In this document: positions 39,483 through 49,431 of the stretch, piece after piece | How the letters are laid out: each line of letters starts with the position of its first letter | Position numbering within the stretch: the first letter of the stretch is position 1 | Source: Acidobacteriota bacterium | GTDB lineage: Bacteria > Acidobacteriota > Terriglobia > Acidiferrales > UBA7541 | Reading direction: 5' to 3' | NCBI GenBank assembly: GCA_003223295.1 | Contig: QHYM01000113.1 | Location: forward strand, 1-50,631 | DNA length: 50,631 nucleotides | Program-made: the position numbers and the translations under genes | The notes under the pieces: model-generated | Databases searched by the model: none | What the model was told of the DNA's origin: nothing | The model's input: only the letters and a program-made list of their open reading frames with translations

Positions 39483-42191
39483 ATGTCACTCCTGCGAAAC
39501 CTAGCAGATGGATTGCGATCGCTGTTAGGAAAGGAACGCGCTGGCCAGGAGCTCGATGAAGAACTACACGGCTTCCTCGAAATGGCGGCCGAAGAGAAGA
39601 TGAACCAAGGCTTAAGCCGCCAGGATGCGCTTCGCGCTGTGCGCCTTGAGCGGGGAAGTCTCGAAGTTACCAAGGAAGTCGTCCGCACTGCCGGCTGGGA
39701 ATCCTTTCTGGAGACGGGCTGGCGGGACATGCGCTTCGCTGCTCGCAGGCTGTGGAAGAATCCTGGCTTCACGGTTGTCGCCGTATTGACGCTGGCGCTC
39801 GGCATCGGCGCCCACAGCGCGATTTTCTCTGTCGTTAACTCCGTACTCCTGCAGCCGCTTCCGTATAAAGATCCCGGCAAACTCGTTTTTGTCTGGAGCA
39901 CAATGATCTCGCAAGGCGTGCCCATCAGCGGCTTGGCGGCGCCCGACTTCCGCGAATTTCGCGATCGCAATCGAGTCTTCTCCGGGATGGCGGCGTACAC
40001 CTATGCGGGCTTCAACCTCGAGCTCCCCGGCGAAGAACCGTCACGCCTGCAGGGCGCGGCGATTTCGGCAAACCTGTTTTCGGTTCTGGGCGTAAATCCG
40101 ATCTTAGGGCGCATGTTTCTGCCGGAAGAGGAGCAATGGGGACGCCACCGGTCCGTGCTGCTCGGCTACGCGTTCTGGCAAACCAAATTCGGTGGAAATC
40201 GTGACATTGTGGGCCGCAATCTGCGGCTGAACAGCCAGGAATATACGGTCGCCGGCGTCCTGCCAAAGGGCATGCCGTTCTTTGACGACCTTCCCCGGGT
40301 GGATTTGTGGGTTCCTTTATCTTACGCACCAAACGACGAAATGAACACCCGCGGAAATCATTACCTCAACGTGATTGCGCGTCTGAAGCCAGCTACAAAT
40401 CTGAAAGCCACCGCGACCGAATTGTCCGGCATCGCCAGCCAGCTTGAGCAGCAGTTTCCCGAAAATAAGGGAATCGGCGCGAAAGTCGTGCCGGTGCGCG
40501 AGCAATTAGTCGGCGACGTCCGCTCCGCTCTGCTGATCCTGTTAGGTGCCGTTGCATTCGTCCTGCTGATCGCCTGCGCCAATATCGCCAATCTTATGCT
40601 CACTCGAGCGACGGCGCGCCAACAAGAATTTGCCGTGCGCTCCGCGATGGGCGCCGGCCGCGGACGCCTCCTGACGCAACTTCTCATCGAAGGCTTTCCG
40701 ATCGCCATTCTTGGTGGAATCGGGGGCTTGTTGCTCGCCGCCTGGGGCATTAGTGTCCTGGAATCGCTGATCCCTAACGACCTGCCGCGCTTCAACCCCA
40801 TCGCCGTCAACTCCGGCGTTTTGCTTTTCTGCGCTGGCGCCTCCCTGCTGACTACCTTGCTCTTCTCCATCGCGCCGGCACTTTTTGCCTCTAAAGCTGA
40901 TATCCAGGACACGCTACGCGAGGGTACTCGCAGTGGCTCTGAAAACCTCGGATCGCGTCGTCTGCGTGGTCTATTGGTCGTTTCGGAAATCGCTGGGGCG
41001 TTGCTTCTTCTCATCGGCGCCGGCCTGCTCATCCGGACCTTCGGCGCTATGCGTCACGCCGATGCCGGCTTTGCCGCCGAAAATGTTCTGACCATGCGTA
41101 TTCCGCTATCGGAGGCCGACTTCCCCAGCGGCCACGAGGACGCCGAACTTCAGTTCTATCGCGACCTGAGCCAGCGAGTGAACGCATTGCCCGGCGTAAA
41201 GGAATCAGGCATCACCTCGGCCTTGCCCCTAGGCTTTGGTGGCGGTTGGGGAAAGAACATCGATGTCCTGGGCCACACCCCGCCCACTTCCCTCGACCAA
41301 GTTCCGGCGGTGCGATTCGAGTTGAGCACGCCTGGCTACTTTCCCACGATTAAGGCGCGCCTTAGAGATGGTCGTCTCTTCACTTGGGCCGACAACCAAG
41401 CCGCTCCGGGAGTGGCGATCATCAATGAGCGCCTCGCCCAGCAGTTTTTTCCGAACGAGAACCCTATTGGCAAATCCATTCGTATGCGTCCTCCCCTTGC
41501 TCTTCTGCCGCTGGAGTTCCGCAAACCGGAAGACCAGCCAGCGACGAGAACCATCGTCGGCGTGATCGCAGACATCAAGAATCAAGCCATCAACCTACCG
41601 GCGTTTCCCACGGTGTACGCGCCGTACGCACAGTATAAGAATGAAGGTTGGGGGCTAACTATACTCACCGTGCGGACCGCCGGCGACCCGCTTGCTGCCT
41701 CTCAAATGGTCCGCGACCAAATCCATTCCTTGTTGCCAAACCAACCCGTCTTCGAAGTCGTCAGCATGGAACAACTGCTGGCGCGCTCGCTTTCCCGTAC
41801 GCGCTTCAGCATGACGCTGCTGAGCATCTTTGCGGGACTGGCGCTCGTGCTCTCCGCCGTGGGCATCTACGGAGTGATGGCCTACAGCGTCGCCCAGCGC
41901 ACGCGCGAGATCGGTATTCGCCTCGCCCTCGGCGCCAGCCGGCAGGACGTCCTCGCCATGGTGCTCCTGCGCGGCGGGAAGCTCGCTACCTTTGGCATGC
42001 TGCTCGGTCTCGCCGGCGCACTCGGCTTGAGCTATCTGCTGCGCAGCCAGTTTTATGGGGTCAGCCCTGCAGACCCGGCAACCTACATCGGCGTTGCCCT
42101 CCTTCTCGGCTTCGTCGCGCTCGTCGCCAGCTACATTCCCGCGCGTCGGGCCACTGGGGTTGATCCGATGGTCGCACTTCGTTACGAATGA
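39483..42191 (+). CDS. ADOP-family MacB/FtsX-like permease, copy 1
   Basis: The product is 902 aa from ATG 39483. It begins with the ADOP prefix domain (GQELDEELHGFLEMAAEEKM...DALRAVRLERGSLEVTKEVV), then has two MacB-type periplasmic core plus FtsX units. TM1 is NPGFTVVAVLTLALGIGAHSAIFSVVN. FtsX helices lie near residues 370-400, 425-445 and 460-480, and again in the last 150 residues. It ends PARRATGVDPMVALRYE, typical of this family. No ATPase gene is adjacent, hence 'orphan'. The transported substrate is unknown; lipids, peptides or antibiotics are possible by analogy with MacB. Confidence 0.92.
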   Translation: MSLLRNLADGLRSLLGKERAGQELDEELHGFLEMAAEEKMNQGLSRQDALRAVRLERGSLEVTKEVVRTAGWESFLETGWRDMRFAARRLWKNPGFTVVAVLTLALGIGAHSAIFSVVNSVLLQPLPYKDPGKLVFVWSTMISQGVPISGLAAPDFREFRDRNRVFSGMAAYTYAGFNLELPGEEPSRLQGAAISANLFSVLGVNPILGRMFLPEEEQWGRHRSVLLGYAFWQTKFGGNRDIVGRNLRLNSQEYTVAGVLPKGMPFFDDLPRVDLWVPLSYAPNDEMNTRGNHYLNVIARLKPATNLKATATELSGIASQLEQQFPENKGIGAKVVPVREQLVGDVRSALLILLGAVAFVLLIACANIANLMLTRATARQQEFAVRSAMGAGRGRLLTQLLIEGFPIAILGGIGGLLLAAWGISVLESLIPNDLPRFNPIAVNSGVLLFCAGASLLTTLLFSIAPALFASKADIQDTLREGTRSGSENLGSRRLRGLLVVSEIAGALLLLIGAGLLIRTFGAMRHADAGFAAENVLTMRIPLSEADFPSGHEDAELQFYRDLSQRVNALPGVKESGITSALPLGFGGGWGKNIDVLGHTPPTSLDQVPAVRFELSTPGYFPTIKARLRDGRLFTWADNQAAPGVAIINERLAQQFFPNENPIGKSIRMRPPLALLPLEFRKPEDQPATRTIVGVIADIKNQAINLPAFPTVYAPYAQYKNEGWGLTILTVRTAGDPLAASQMVRDQIHSLLPNQPVFEVVSMEQLLARSLSRTRFSMTLLSIFAGLALVLSAVGIYGVMAYSVAQRTREIGIRLALGASRQDVLAMVLLRGGKLATFGMLLGLAGALGLSYLLRSQFYGVSPADPATYIGVALLLGFVALVASYIPARRATGVDPMVALRYE

Positions 42192-42197
42192 GGGCAC

Positions 42198-44840
42198 ATG
42201 TCACTGCTGCGAAGTCTATCAGACGGATTGCGATCGCTGTTTCGAAAGAAACGCATCGGCCAGGAACTCGACGAAGAACTAAACGGGTTCCTGGAGATGG
42301 CGGCCGAAGAAAAGATGAAGCAGCGGATGAGCCGCAAGGATGCGCTTCGAGCCGTGCGCTTGGAACGGGGGAGTCTCGAAGTTGCAAAGGAAGTCGTTCA
42401 CTCCGCCGGTTGGGAATCCTTTGTGGAAACTTGCTGGCAGGATCTGCGCTTCGCCATCCGCATGCTCCGCAAGTCTCCCAGCTTCACCGCCGTCGCCGTC
42501 CTCACGCTGGCCCTCGGCATCGGCACAAGCTCATCCGTTTTCAGTGTGGTCGACCGAATTCTGTTCCGGAGCCTGCCGTACCCCCAGGACAACCGTTTAG
42601 TCTCTTTCGGCCTGCTCGCCCCTATAGAACGTGATGAATTCATGCTCGGATCGAGCTACGTCGATTTAGGAAAGCAATTCGGGCCCTTTGAGTTACTTAC
42701 GGCGATGGCACCCGGGGCTACCCGCTGTGATTTAACCGAGCAGAACGGCATTCGGCTGGACTGCGCCTCCGTCGAACAGACTTTTCTGGTTACCTTTGGC
42801 ATTCAACCGGTGCTCGGCCGCAATTTCCTCCCGGACGAGGATCGTCCGAATGTGCCCCGGGTCGCTCTCCTTGGTTATTCGCTTTGGAAAAGTCGGTTTG
42901 GGGGCGATCCAGAAATTCTTGGCAAAACAATCTCGCTAGATGGCAAGGCCACGCGGGTCGTTGGTGTTCTTCCTTCGAACTTCGAAATGCCCACGCTGAG
43001 CTCAGCTGATATCCTGCTCCCGCTGGCCCTGGACGAAGACCGCCAGCGCCGAGCGAATCCGGGAATGGTCCTTCGAACTTTTGCCCGCTTGAAGCCTGGA
43101 ATCGATGTACGCGAAGCAACCGCCGCTCTGCAGCCCTGGTTTCAACAAGCGCTGCGAGGCGCTCCGCCTGTGTTCCGAAAGGAAATCCGCTTCTCCGTGC
43201 GAACATTGCGCGAACGGCAAGTCGGCGGCGCCCGCCTGGCTTCATGGCTCCTGTTTGGCGCGGTGCTTGCTTTTCTTACCGTCGCATGCACCAATGTTGC
43301 CAACCTCCTTCTCGCTCGGGCCACCGGTCGCCAACGCGAACTCGCCGTTCGCGCGGCACTTGGCGCAGGCCGCAGCCGGTTAGTTCGCCAGACCCTGACG
43401 GAGAGCTTGCTCCTTGGAGTTTTGGGCGGAACTGCGGGCTCCTGGTTTGCTTATTTCCTGTTACGTTTGTTCGTGTCCATCGCGCCTCAGGGCATTCCGC
43501 GGTTGGAACAAGCTCGGATGGATTTGCGAGTAGCCGCGTTCGCGGTCGGAATCACGTTGATTTCCGCCGTAATCTTCGGTCTTGCTCCAGCGCTTCAATA
43601 TCCCACGCCGGAATCTCTCATTGGGAAGGATGTTCCTGGAACCACGCGCAACGTTCTGCGGCAAATACTGGTAGCGACGCAGATTGCGATCTCGCTAGTT
43701 CTTCTCGCGGGCGCAAGCCTCTTGCTCCGCAGCCTCTGGAACCTGGACAACATTCGCCTGGGAATGCAAACCGAGAACGTCGTAACGGAATACATATCGC
43801 TGGGCCAGTCCCGCTACCCCACTCCGGAGAAGCAACTCGCGTTTTTCGCCGAACTCGAAAAGCGGGTAAAACGCCTGCCCGGAGCGATTTCAATCGCCTT
43901 GAGTGACTCCTTGCCACCGTATGGACAAATGCGCTCCACTATTTTCGCAGGCATCGAAGTTGCTGGTCGCCCCCTTTTCAGCCAAGGCACTGGCGGACCG
44001 GTAGGATGGCGAGCCGTCACTGGAGAGTATTTCTCGGCGTTGTCCATTTCTATTCTTCAAGGAAGGGCGTTCCAAAAAAGTGATCTCGCTCCGAGTGAGA
44101 ACTCTATCATCCTCAACGAAACACTCGCTCGGGAGCTCTTTCCAAATGGCAATGCCATCGGCCAGCAGCTACGGTTGTTTCGCATCCCAGGTCCGTGGCG
44201 CACGGTTATTGGTATTGCCGCAGACGTGAAGAACGATGGGCTCACAGCTCATACTGGACCTGAGTTCTACCTTCCTTGGAAAAATGATCCCGTCGAGTCA
44301 TTCAATACCGCCTACGTGACAGTGCGCACACAAATGAATTCAAAATCTGTAGCCACATGGATGCGCGAGGAAACGCACGGCGTGGATTCGGCTGTTCCGG
44401 TCACAATCGAAGCCATGAGCCACCGAGTTAGCAAACTGACAGCACGGCCTCGCTTCAATGCCCTGCTGCTGTCGCTCTTTGCTGGTATGGGCGTGCTTCT
44501 CGCCGCGATTGGCATCTACGGCGTTGTGAATTTTCTGGTCGAGCAAAGGACGCGCGAAATTGGCGTGCGCATGGCTTTGGGCGCCACTCCGCAAGGTATC
44601 TTGAAAATGGTGCTCGCGAACATCGCCCGATGGACGATTGCCGGAGCCGCGCTCGGTCTCCTCGGTGCCTGGGTGTGCGGGCGTCTGATGCAATCCCTGT
44701 TATTCGATGTGCGAGCACACGACCCTACGCTTCTCGGCTTGGCCCTCGCTTTGCTGATGGTTGTCGCGTTGGCGGCGGCCTTGATTCCCGCGCGGCAGGC
44801 AACGAGGGTCGACCCGATGATTGCCTTGCGTTACGAGTGA
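42198..44840 (+). CDS. ADOP-family MacB/FtsX-like permease, copy 2
   Basis: The product is 880 aa with the same architecture as copy 1: prefix domain, two MacB core/FtsX units and the ending PARQATRVDPMIALRYE. The first 100 residues are nearly the same as copy 1 (GQELDEELNGFLEMAAEEKMKQ, ALRAVRLERGSLEVAKEVV), while periplasmic domains have diverged strongly. This suggests tandem duplication with different substrates or partners. It begins 7 bp after copy 1 (ribosome site GAGGG) and is surely cotranscribed with it and PadR. Confidence 0.92.
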   Translation: MSLLRSLSDGLRSLFRKKRIGQELDEELNGFLEMAAEEKMKQRMSRKDALRAVRLERGSLEVAKEVVHSAGWESFVETCWQDLRFAIRMLRKSPSFTAVAVLTLALGIGTSSSVFSVVDRILFRSLPYPQDNRLVSFGLLAPIERDEFMLGSSYVDLGKQFGPFELLTAMAPGATRCDLTEQNGIRLDCASVEQTFLVTFGIQPVLGRNFLPDEDRPNVPRVALLGYSLWKSRFGGDPEILGKTISLDGKATRVVGVLPSNFEMPTLSSADILLPLALDEDRQRRANPGMVLRTFARLKPGIDVREATAALQPWFQQALRGAPPVFRKEIRFSVRTLRERQVGGARLASWLLFGAVLAFLTVACTNVANLLLARATGRQRELAVRAALGAGRSRLVRQTLTESLLLGVLGGTAGSWFAYFLLRLFVSIAPQGIPRLEQARMDLRVAAFAVGITLISAVIFGLAPALQYPTPESLIGKDVPGTTRNVLRQILVATQIAISLVLLAGASLLLRSLWNLDNIRLGMQTENVVTEYISLGQSRYPTPEKQLAFFAELEKRVKRLPGAISIALSDSLPPYGQMRSTIFAGIEVAGRPLFSQGTGGPVGWRAVTGEYFSALSISILQGRAFQKSDLAPSENSIILNETLARELFPNGNAIGQQLRLFRIPGPWRTVIGIAADVKNDGLTAHTGPEFYLPWKNDPVESFNTAYVTVRTQMNSKSVATWMREETHGVDSAVPVTIEAMSHRVSKLTARPRFNALLLSLFAGMGVLLAAIGIYGVVNFLVEQRTREIGVRMALGATPQGILKMVLANIARWTIAGAALGLLGAWVCGRLMQSLLFDVRAHDPTLLGLALALLMVVALAAALIPARQATRVDPMIALRYE

Positions 44841-45136
44841 CCTTGGAGCCACTCGCGCAGACTGCGTGAAGGTATTTTCGTAGCTCATGGCTCTTTCAGA
44901 GCCACGAAGGATGAAAGTGAGCCTGGGGAACAAAGCTTTGTTTTCAAGGAGATAGGCGGCTATTTTCGTACGAGTAGTCTCAGCCTGCCTGCTGGCGTCT
45001 CACGGTCCACTCGAATCGGAAGCCTGTTTGTCACTGAGAAATCTGTTCGTGCGGCCAGGTTGACGCTCACACACGGATTCTGTAGCCTCACCTTACGGCT
45101 TTTCTCTGCAAGTAGCTTGGGTCTGGGGGATCCTCG

Positions 45137-45559
45137 ATGGGCTTGAAGAATGGCTCCGCGATTTCGCGCCGTGAATTTGCCCGACGAGCCGCCTTTGTTT
45201 CGGCCGCCGCTTCCCTTTCGCCTGCCGACCTCCTCACCCGAGAAACTCCGGCTTTCGCCGCTGCGTCCCCTTTGCAAACGCCCAGTGGGCCGAAGCTTTC
45301 GCCAGAAAGCCAAACCGAAATGGAGTCGCGCCTTCAGGCGGTTTTCGCTCAATATGGTTCTCGGCTCAACGATGCCCAGAAGGCGGATCTGCGTAGGATC
45401 GCCGCTGAGGGCCAGGCAGGGCTGGATCGCTTGCGCGCCTATCCGATCGATAATAGCGACGGTCCGGCCCTTTATCTGAAACCTTTGATGGAACGCGAGA
45501 AAAAACCTTCGCCGATGCCCGCCAAAGCGAAATCTGCCGGCGCGCCAAAGAACTCCTGA
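45137..45559 (+). CDS. Small Tat-signal protein upstream of an amidase
   Basis: The product is 140 aa. It has a twin-arginine signal (SRREFARRAAFVSAAASLSP) followed by a short helical region (SPESQTEMESRLQAVFAQYGSRLNDAQKADLRRIAAEGQAGLDRLRAY, abridged by domain) and a Lys/Pro/Ala-rich tail (KPSPMPAKAKSAGAPKNS). No cofactor or catalytic motif is visible. A Tat signal on so small a protein suggests it is exported folded or as partner of another protein. It precedes the amidase gene by 11 bp. I do not recognise a characterised family. Confidence 0.72.
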   Translation: MGLKNGSAISRREFARRAAFVSAAASLSPADLLTRETPAFAAASPLQTPSGPKLSPESQTEMESRLQAVFAQYGSRLNDAQKADLRRIAAEGQAGLDRLRAYPIDNSDGPALYLKPLMEREKKPSPMPAKAKSAGAPKNS

Positions 45560-45570
45560 GGAGCCTCTCG

Positions 45571-46974
45571 ATGCCTGGCGAAGAGATTTTCTATCTCCCG
45601 GTTACGGAACTCGCGAAACGCATCGAGTCCAAGAAGATTTCTCCCGTCGAATTGACGCAGATGTATCTCGGCCGCAGCCAGAAATTCGGGCCGCGCTTCA
45701 ATGCATATGCGACGTTGACCCCAGAAATTGCACTCGAGCAAGCCAAAGCGGCGGAGAAAGATATTCAGCGCGGTCACTACCGCGGCCCGCTGCACGGCAT
45801 TCCCTACGCGGCGAAGGATCTCCTCGCGGTGAAAGGCATCCCCACAAGCTGGGGCGCAAAACCCTACGCCAATCAAGTTTTCGAATACAACGCCACCGTG
45901 ATTGACCACTTAAAAAATGTCGGTGCGGTGATGATCGGCAAAGCCTCGATGATTGAGCTTGCCGGTGGGTCGGGCTACCGCTTCGCTTCCGCGTCCTTGC
46001 AAGGCGAAGCCAAGAATCCCTGGGATCCTACCTGCTGGACGTGCGGCTCCTCTTCTGGCTCTGGAGCTATTGTTGCCGCGGGGCTTGCTGCCTTTGCCAT
46101 CGGCACGGAAACCTGGGGCTCCATCATTTGCCCATCGGCGTTTTGCGGCGTTAGCGGGCTGCGCCCCACCTACGGCCGGGTCAGCCGGTACGGCGCCATG
46201 GCTCTGGCTCCTTCCATGGACAAAATCGGGCCCATGGCCCGCAGCGCTGAAGACTGCGCGCGGATTTTTGCCGCCATTGCCGGCCACGACCCGAAAGACC
46301 GCGGCACCATTGCCATCGATAAGGCCGCCTTCACTTATTCGCCTTCCGTGGCACAGCGCTCGCTCCGCGTTGCATGGCTCAGCAACGCCTGGAAATCGTT
46401 GGAACCCCCGGTAGCAAAACCGGTCGCGGCGGCAAAGGCGGTCTTGAAAAAAGTATTCGCCGGCATGAAAGAGGTCGCGCTACCTACCGGTCCGTGGGAA
46501 GACGCGGGCTCTCTCATCGTGTCCGTGGAGGCGGCCGCTTCTTTCCGCTCACTGATTCGCTCCGGAAAGATCAGTGAACTCACGGATCCGCTCGGGCAGA
46601 TTTCCGGCTATTTGAACGAACAGTATTCCGCCGCCGACTACCAACAAGCCCTCAAGGTGCGCGAAATCCTTCAGAGGAAAATGGACGCGATTTTTGAAAG
46701 CTTCGACGTGCTGGTAGCTCCGTCGCAGCCGGTCCCCGCGACGCCGCTCACCCTCAATCTTGAAACTGGTCTATCTTTCCCCGATCCGCTGGGCGCGATC
46801 GGCAACCTCTGCGGGCTGCCCGCGCTGTCCGTTCCCTGTGGTTTCACAGAAAAGAATCTTCCGATTGGGTTTCAATTCATGGCCGGAGCGGGCGACGACA
46901 TCGCGGCGATTCAAGCCGCGCGGACGTTCCAGCAACACACCGAGTGGCACCAGCGGCATCCGAGAATTCATTAG
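45571..46974 (+). CDS. Amidase signature family enzyme (GatA-like)
   Basis: The product is 467 aa, the usual size. The catalytic Ser-cisSer-Lys triad is visible: Lys in YAAKDLLAVKGIPTSWG, the Ser pair in TCGSSSGSGAIVAAGLAAFAIG and in GTETWGSIICPSAF. GLRPTYGRVSRYGAMALAPSMDKIGPMAR is the conserved core following it, given here as two motifs. These enzymes hydrolyse amide bonds. Absence of gatB/gatC nearby argues against the tRNA-dependent amidotransferase and for a catabolic or processing amidase. It has no signal of its own but follows a Tat-signal gene, so joint export is conceivable. Confidence 0.87.
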   Translation: MPGEEIFYLPVTELAKRIESKKISPVELTQMYLGRSQKFGPRFNAYATLTPEIALEQAKAAEKDIQRGHYRGPLHGIPYAAKDLLAVKGIPTSWGAKPYANQVFEYNATVIDHLKNVGAVMIGKASMIELAGGSGYRFASASLQGEAKNPWDPTCWTCGSSSGSGAIVAAGLAAFAIGTETWGSIICPSAFCGVSGLRPTYGRVSRYGAMALAPSMDKIGPMARSAEDCARIFAAIAGHDPKDRGTIAIDKAAFTYSPSVAQRSLRVAWLSNAWKSLEPPVAKPVAAAKAVLKKVFAGMKEVALPTGPWEDAGSLIVSVEAAASFRSLIRSGKISELTDPLGQISGYLNEQYSAADYQQALKVREILQRKMDAIFESFDVLVAPSQPVPATPLTLNLETGLSFPDPLGAIGNLCGLPALSVPCGFTEKNLPIGFQFMAGAGDDIAAIQAARTFQQHTEWHQRHPRIH

Positions 46975-47023
46975 GCAAAATTTGGGATCGCCAGTGCTCC
47001 TCTTGAAAAACCCGGACCAGGGC

Positions 47024-49105
47024 TCAATAGTTCCTCAGAAGTTCATGAACGGTGCGCAGGAGTGCGCTACGGGTGAATGGTTTTGCCAGCAGGCGCACCG
47101 TCGGATCCGAGCGCAGAGACTCCGCTGCGGCTCTTTCGCTGTACCCAGACATGTACAGCATGCGTAGCTTCGGCCGTTGCTCCTTCAAGCGCGCGGCAAG
47201 CTCCTGGCCAGTCATCCGCGGCATCACCATATCAGTAATCAGCAGATCGATCGCGGCCTGGTGCTTCTCGACAAGTCCCAGGGCCTCCGTGCCGTCGCGC
47301 GCCTCGATGACGGTGTAGCCACCGGATTCGAGGAATTCGCGCGCGACTTCACGCACGTCGTGCTCGTCTTCCGTGAGCAAAATGGTTTCTGTTCCGCGTG
47401 GCGCCTCGGAAGAAGTCGGCGCCGGAATCGCCCGGTCCACGGGCTGGTCGACTCGCGGAAAATAAATCTTGAAGGTCGTTCCCCGGCCCAATTCGCTGTA
47501 GACCCAGATGAAGCCGCCGCTCTGCTTGACTACGCCGTAGACCGTGGCCAGGCCCAGGCCCGTGCCTTTGCCTTGCGCCTTCGTGGTGAAGAACGGCTCA
47601 AAAATGTGCGCTTGCGTCTCCAGGCTCATGCCCGTGCCTGTGTCGGAGACGCACAGAAGCACATAGTGGCCTTGGCGGACAATCGGATGCTTGTCGTTGT
47701 AAACGCTGTCCAATTCGGGGTTGGAGGTTTCGATGATCAACTTTCCCCCATCCGGCATGGCGTCGCGCGCGTTGACCACGAGGTTCATGATGATTTGTTC
47801 CATCTGGCTGGCGTCGGCGCGAATGGCGCCCAGAGAGTGCGAAGTTCGCATGACCAACTCGATGTCTTCACCAATCAGCCGCGGGAGCAGCCGTCCCATC
47901 TCACTGACGACATCATTCAGATTCATAACGTTGGGCTGCAAAATTTGCAGCCGGCTGAAGGCCAGAAGCTGGCGCGTCAGACCGGAAGCGCGATCCGCGG
48001 CCCGTTCGATCTGCTCAACCTTTCTGGAATACTCGCTGGCGGGCGGCAGCTCATTGCGGAGAAGCTCCGTGTGGCCTTTGATAACCATCAAAAGATTGTT
48101 GAAATCGTGCGCCACTCCGCCGGCCAAGCGGCCCACCGCTTCCATTTTCTGAGATTGGCGGAGCTGCTGCTCAAGAATGTGCCGCCCGCTGACGTCCTGC
48201 GCGACGATAAGGCGGACTCTCTTGCCCGAATACTCCAGCTTATGAACCGTGGTTTCGACTTCGATAATCTTTCCGTCCTTCTTCCGGTGTTTCCAATGCT
48301 CGCGGTACAGCCCGTCGCCGCTTTCTTCCTTGAGGTAACTGAGCATTTTGATTTTCTCTTCCTCGGGCGGAAAATCAAGAATGGTCATGCTTTTGAACTC
48401 TTCCTGCGAGTAGCCGTACACGCGAACGGCCGCTTCATTCACTTCCAGAAATCGCAGAGTATCGTGGTCGACGACCCAAGTGGGAAGCGGATTGTGACTG
48501 AAGAGCAGCCGGAACATCTCTTCCTTTTTTCGAAGGGCATCCTCGGCGCGGCGCCGCTCGATGGCCAAGGCGATGTGTCCGCCCACAGAACTCAGAAACT
48601 CCAGGTCGCGCTGGTCGTAGGCTTTCTCGTTTTCGTACTGCTGGACGACGAGAACTCCAATCGTTTCCGTCGGGGTCTTGAGCGGAACACCCAGCCGAGC
48701 GGGCGAAGGCGCGCCAACCAGCTCCACTTCCCCGGCGGCGGCAAGCCTGTCGAATTCACTTTGCGGAATGAGCATGGGCGTGCCCTTGCGGAAAACGTAC
48801 CCCGTGCAGCTATGCCCGACTTTTTGCGGCGGAGGCGGTGCAGGATCCACCTGGTCAACAAAAAATGGAAAGCCAAATGTATCTGTGACGGCGTCGTACA
48901 GCGCGACAAAGCAATTCTCCGCAGGAAGAACCTTTTTCAATGCCCGATGAATGCCGGCGAGTAATTCGTCCAGGTTCGCAGTCTGGTTGAGCCCATGAAC
49001 AATCTCGGAGATAACTCGGCGCTCCGCCTCCATTCGATAGACCAAACAGGAGAGCTGTTCCGGGCTGATGGTCGTGCCTTGCTCAGGAATCGTGGGCAGT
49101 GCCAT
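47024..49105 (-). CDS. Hybrid histidine kinase: GAF-PAS-HisKA-HATPase-receiver
   Basis: The product is 693 aa without membrane segments. Domains in order: GAF (about 30-185, with [10 protein letters not shown] and [19 protein letters not shown]), PAS (about 195-310, [19 protein letters not shown]), HisKA with His333 ([20 protein letters not shown]), HATPase ([35 protein letters not shown]), and a C-terminal receiver with Asp near residue 625 ([16 protein letters not shown]). It lacks an output domain, so phosphate must pass to an unlinked protein. It is a single gene, convergent with the amidase. Its kinase core resembles the kinase at 21659. Confidence 0.92.
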   Translation of the reverse strand: MALPTIPEQGTTISPEQLSCLVYRMEAERRVISEIVHGLNQTANLDELLAGIHRALKKVLPAENCFVALYDAVTDTFGFPFFVDQVDPAPPPPQKVGHSCTGYVFRKGTPMLIPQSEFDRLAAAGEVELVGAPSPARLGVPLKTPTETIGVLVVQQYENEKAYDQRDLEFLSSVGGHIALAIERRRAEDALRKKEEMFRLLFSHNPLPTWVVDHDTLRFLEVNEAAVRVYGYSQEEFKSMTILDFPPEEEKIKMLSYLKEESGDGLYREHWKHRKKDGKIIEVETTVHKLEYSGKRVRLIVAQDVSGRHILEQQLRQSQKMEAVGRLAGGVAHDFNNLLMVIKGHTELLRNELPPASEYSRKVEQIERAADRASGLTRQLLAFSRLQILQPNVMNLNDVVSEMGRLLPRLIGEDIELVMRTSHSLGAIRADASQMEQIIMNLVVNARDAMPDGGKLIIETSNPELDSVYNDKHPIVRQGHYVLLCVSDTGTGMSLETQAHIFEPFFTTKAQGKGTGLGLATVYGVVKQSGGFIWVYSELGRGTTFKIYFPRVDQPVDRAIPAPTSSEAPRGTETILLTEDEHDVREVAREFLESGGYTVIEARDGTEALGLVEKHQAAIDLLITDMVMPRMTGQELAARLKEQRPKLRMLYMSGYSERAAAESLRSDPTVRLLAKPFTRSALLRTVHELLRNY

Positions 49106-49431
49106 GGGATTGCCGCGCTTGACGCCGCTCTGTACCGGTCACACCGCGGGCAAGAATGCGCGCTTCGTCCTCCGGATGTTATGCGTTTACCGCTCCGCCG
49201 TTGCCGATGCAGGGGACTTGCTGCTTTTATGATACGGGACTCGAGCGAGCGCGTGCGTTAATGATGGAGTTGCTGTCACCAAAGAATGAACGGACAAGCA
49301 GTCAACAACGCGGCGCGGAGGCGTCCAGCTCTTCAAGAAGAGCCGGCTTGATGTGCTCCCGTGCTTCTTTCCCGCCCGGCTTTTGGATTGTGCGATATTG
49401 GTTCGTGACACCCTGAGGAGGCGACTACACT
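49106..49431. other. Divergent intergenic region, promoters not resolved
   Basis: The region separates the minus-strand hybrid kinase from the plus-strand DUF421 gene and must hold both promoters. I see the DUF421 ribosome site GAGGAGG (49415-49421) but no strong -35/-10 pair, no TGAGAC palindrome and no sigma-54 element of the type found at the chemosensory operons. Confidence 0.4.

Noticed and set aside
44931-44944. AACAAAGCTTTGTT palindrome after ADOP copy 2
   Set aside because: The 14-bp palindrome has a short stem without a proper loop and is followed by few T; it is not convincing as a terminator or operator.
45051-45066. CGGCCAGGTTGACGCT before the Tat protein gene as sigma-54 promoter
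   Set aside because: Spacing is right, but neither the -24 TGGC nor the -12 TGC is intact.
47177-48964. 595-codon open frame on the plus strand
   Set aside because: It is antisense to the hybrid histidine kinase, which has unmistakable domains. The shadow has no family motifs.
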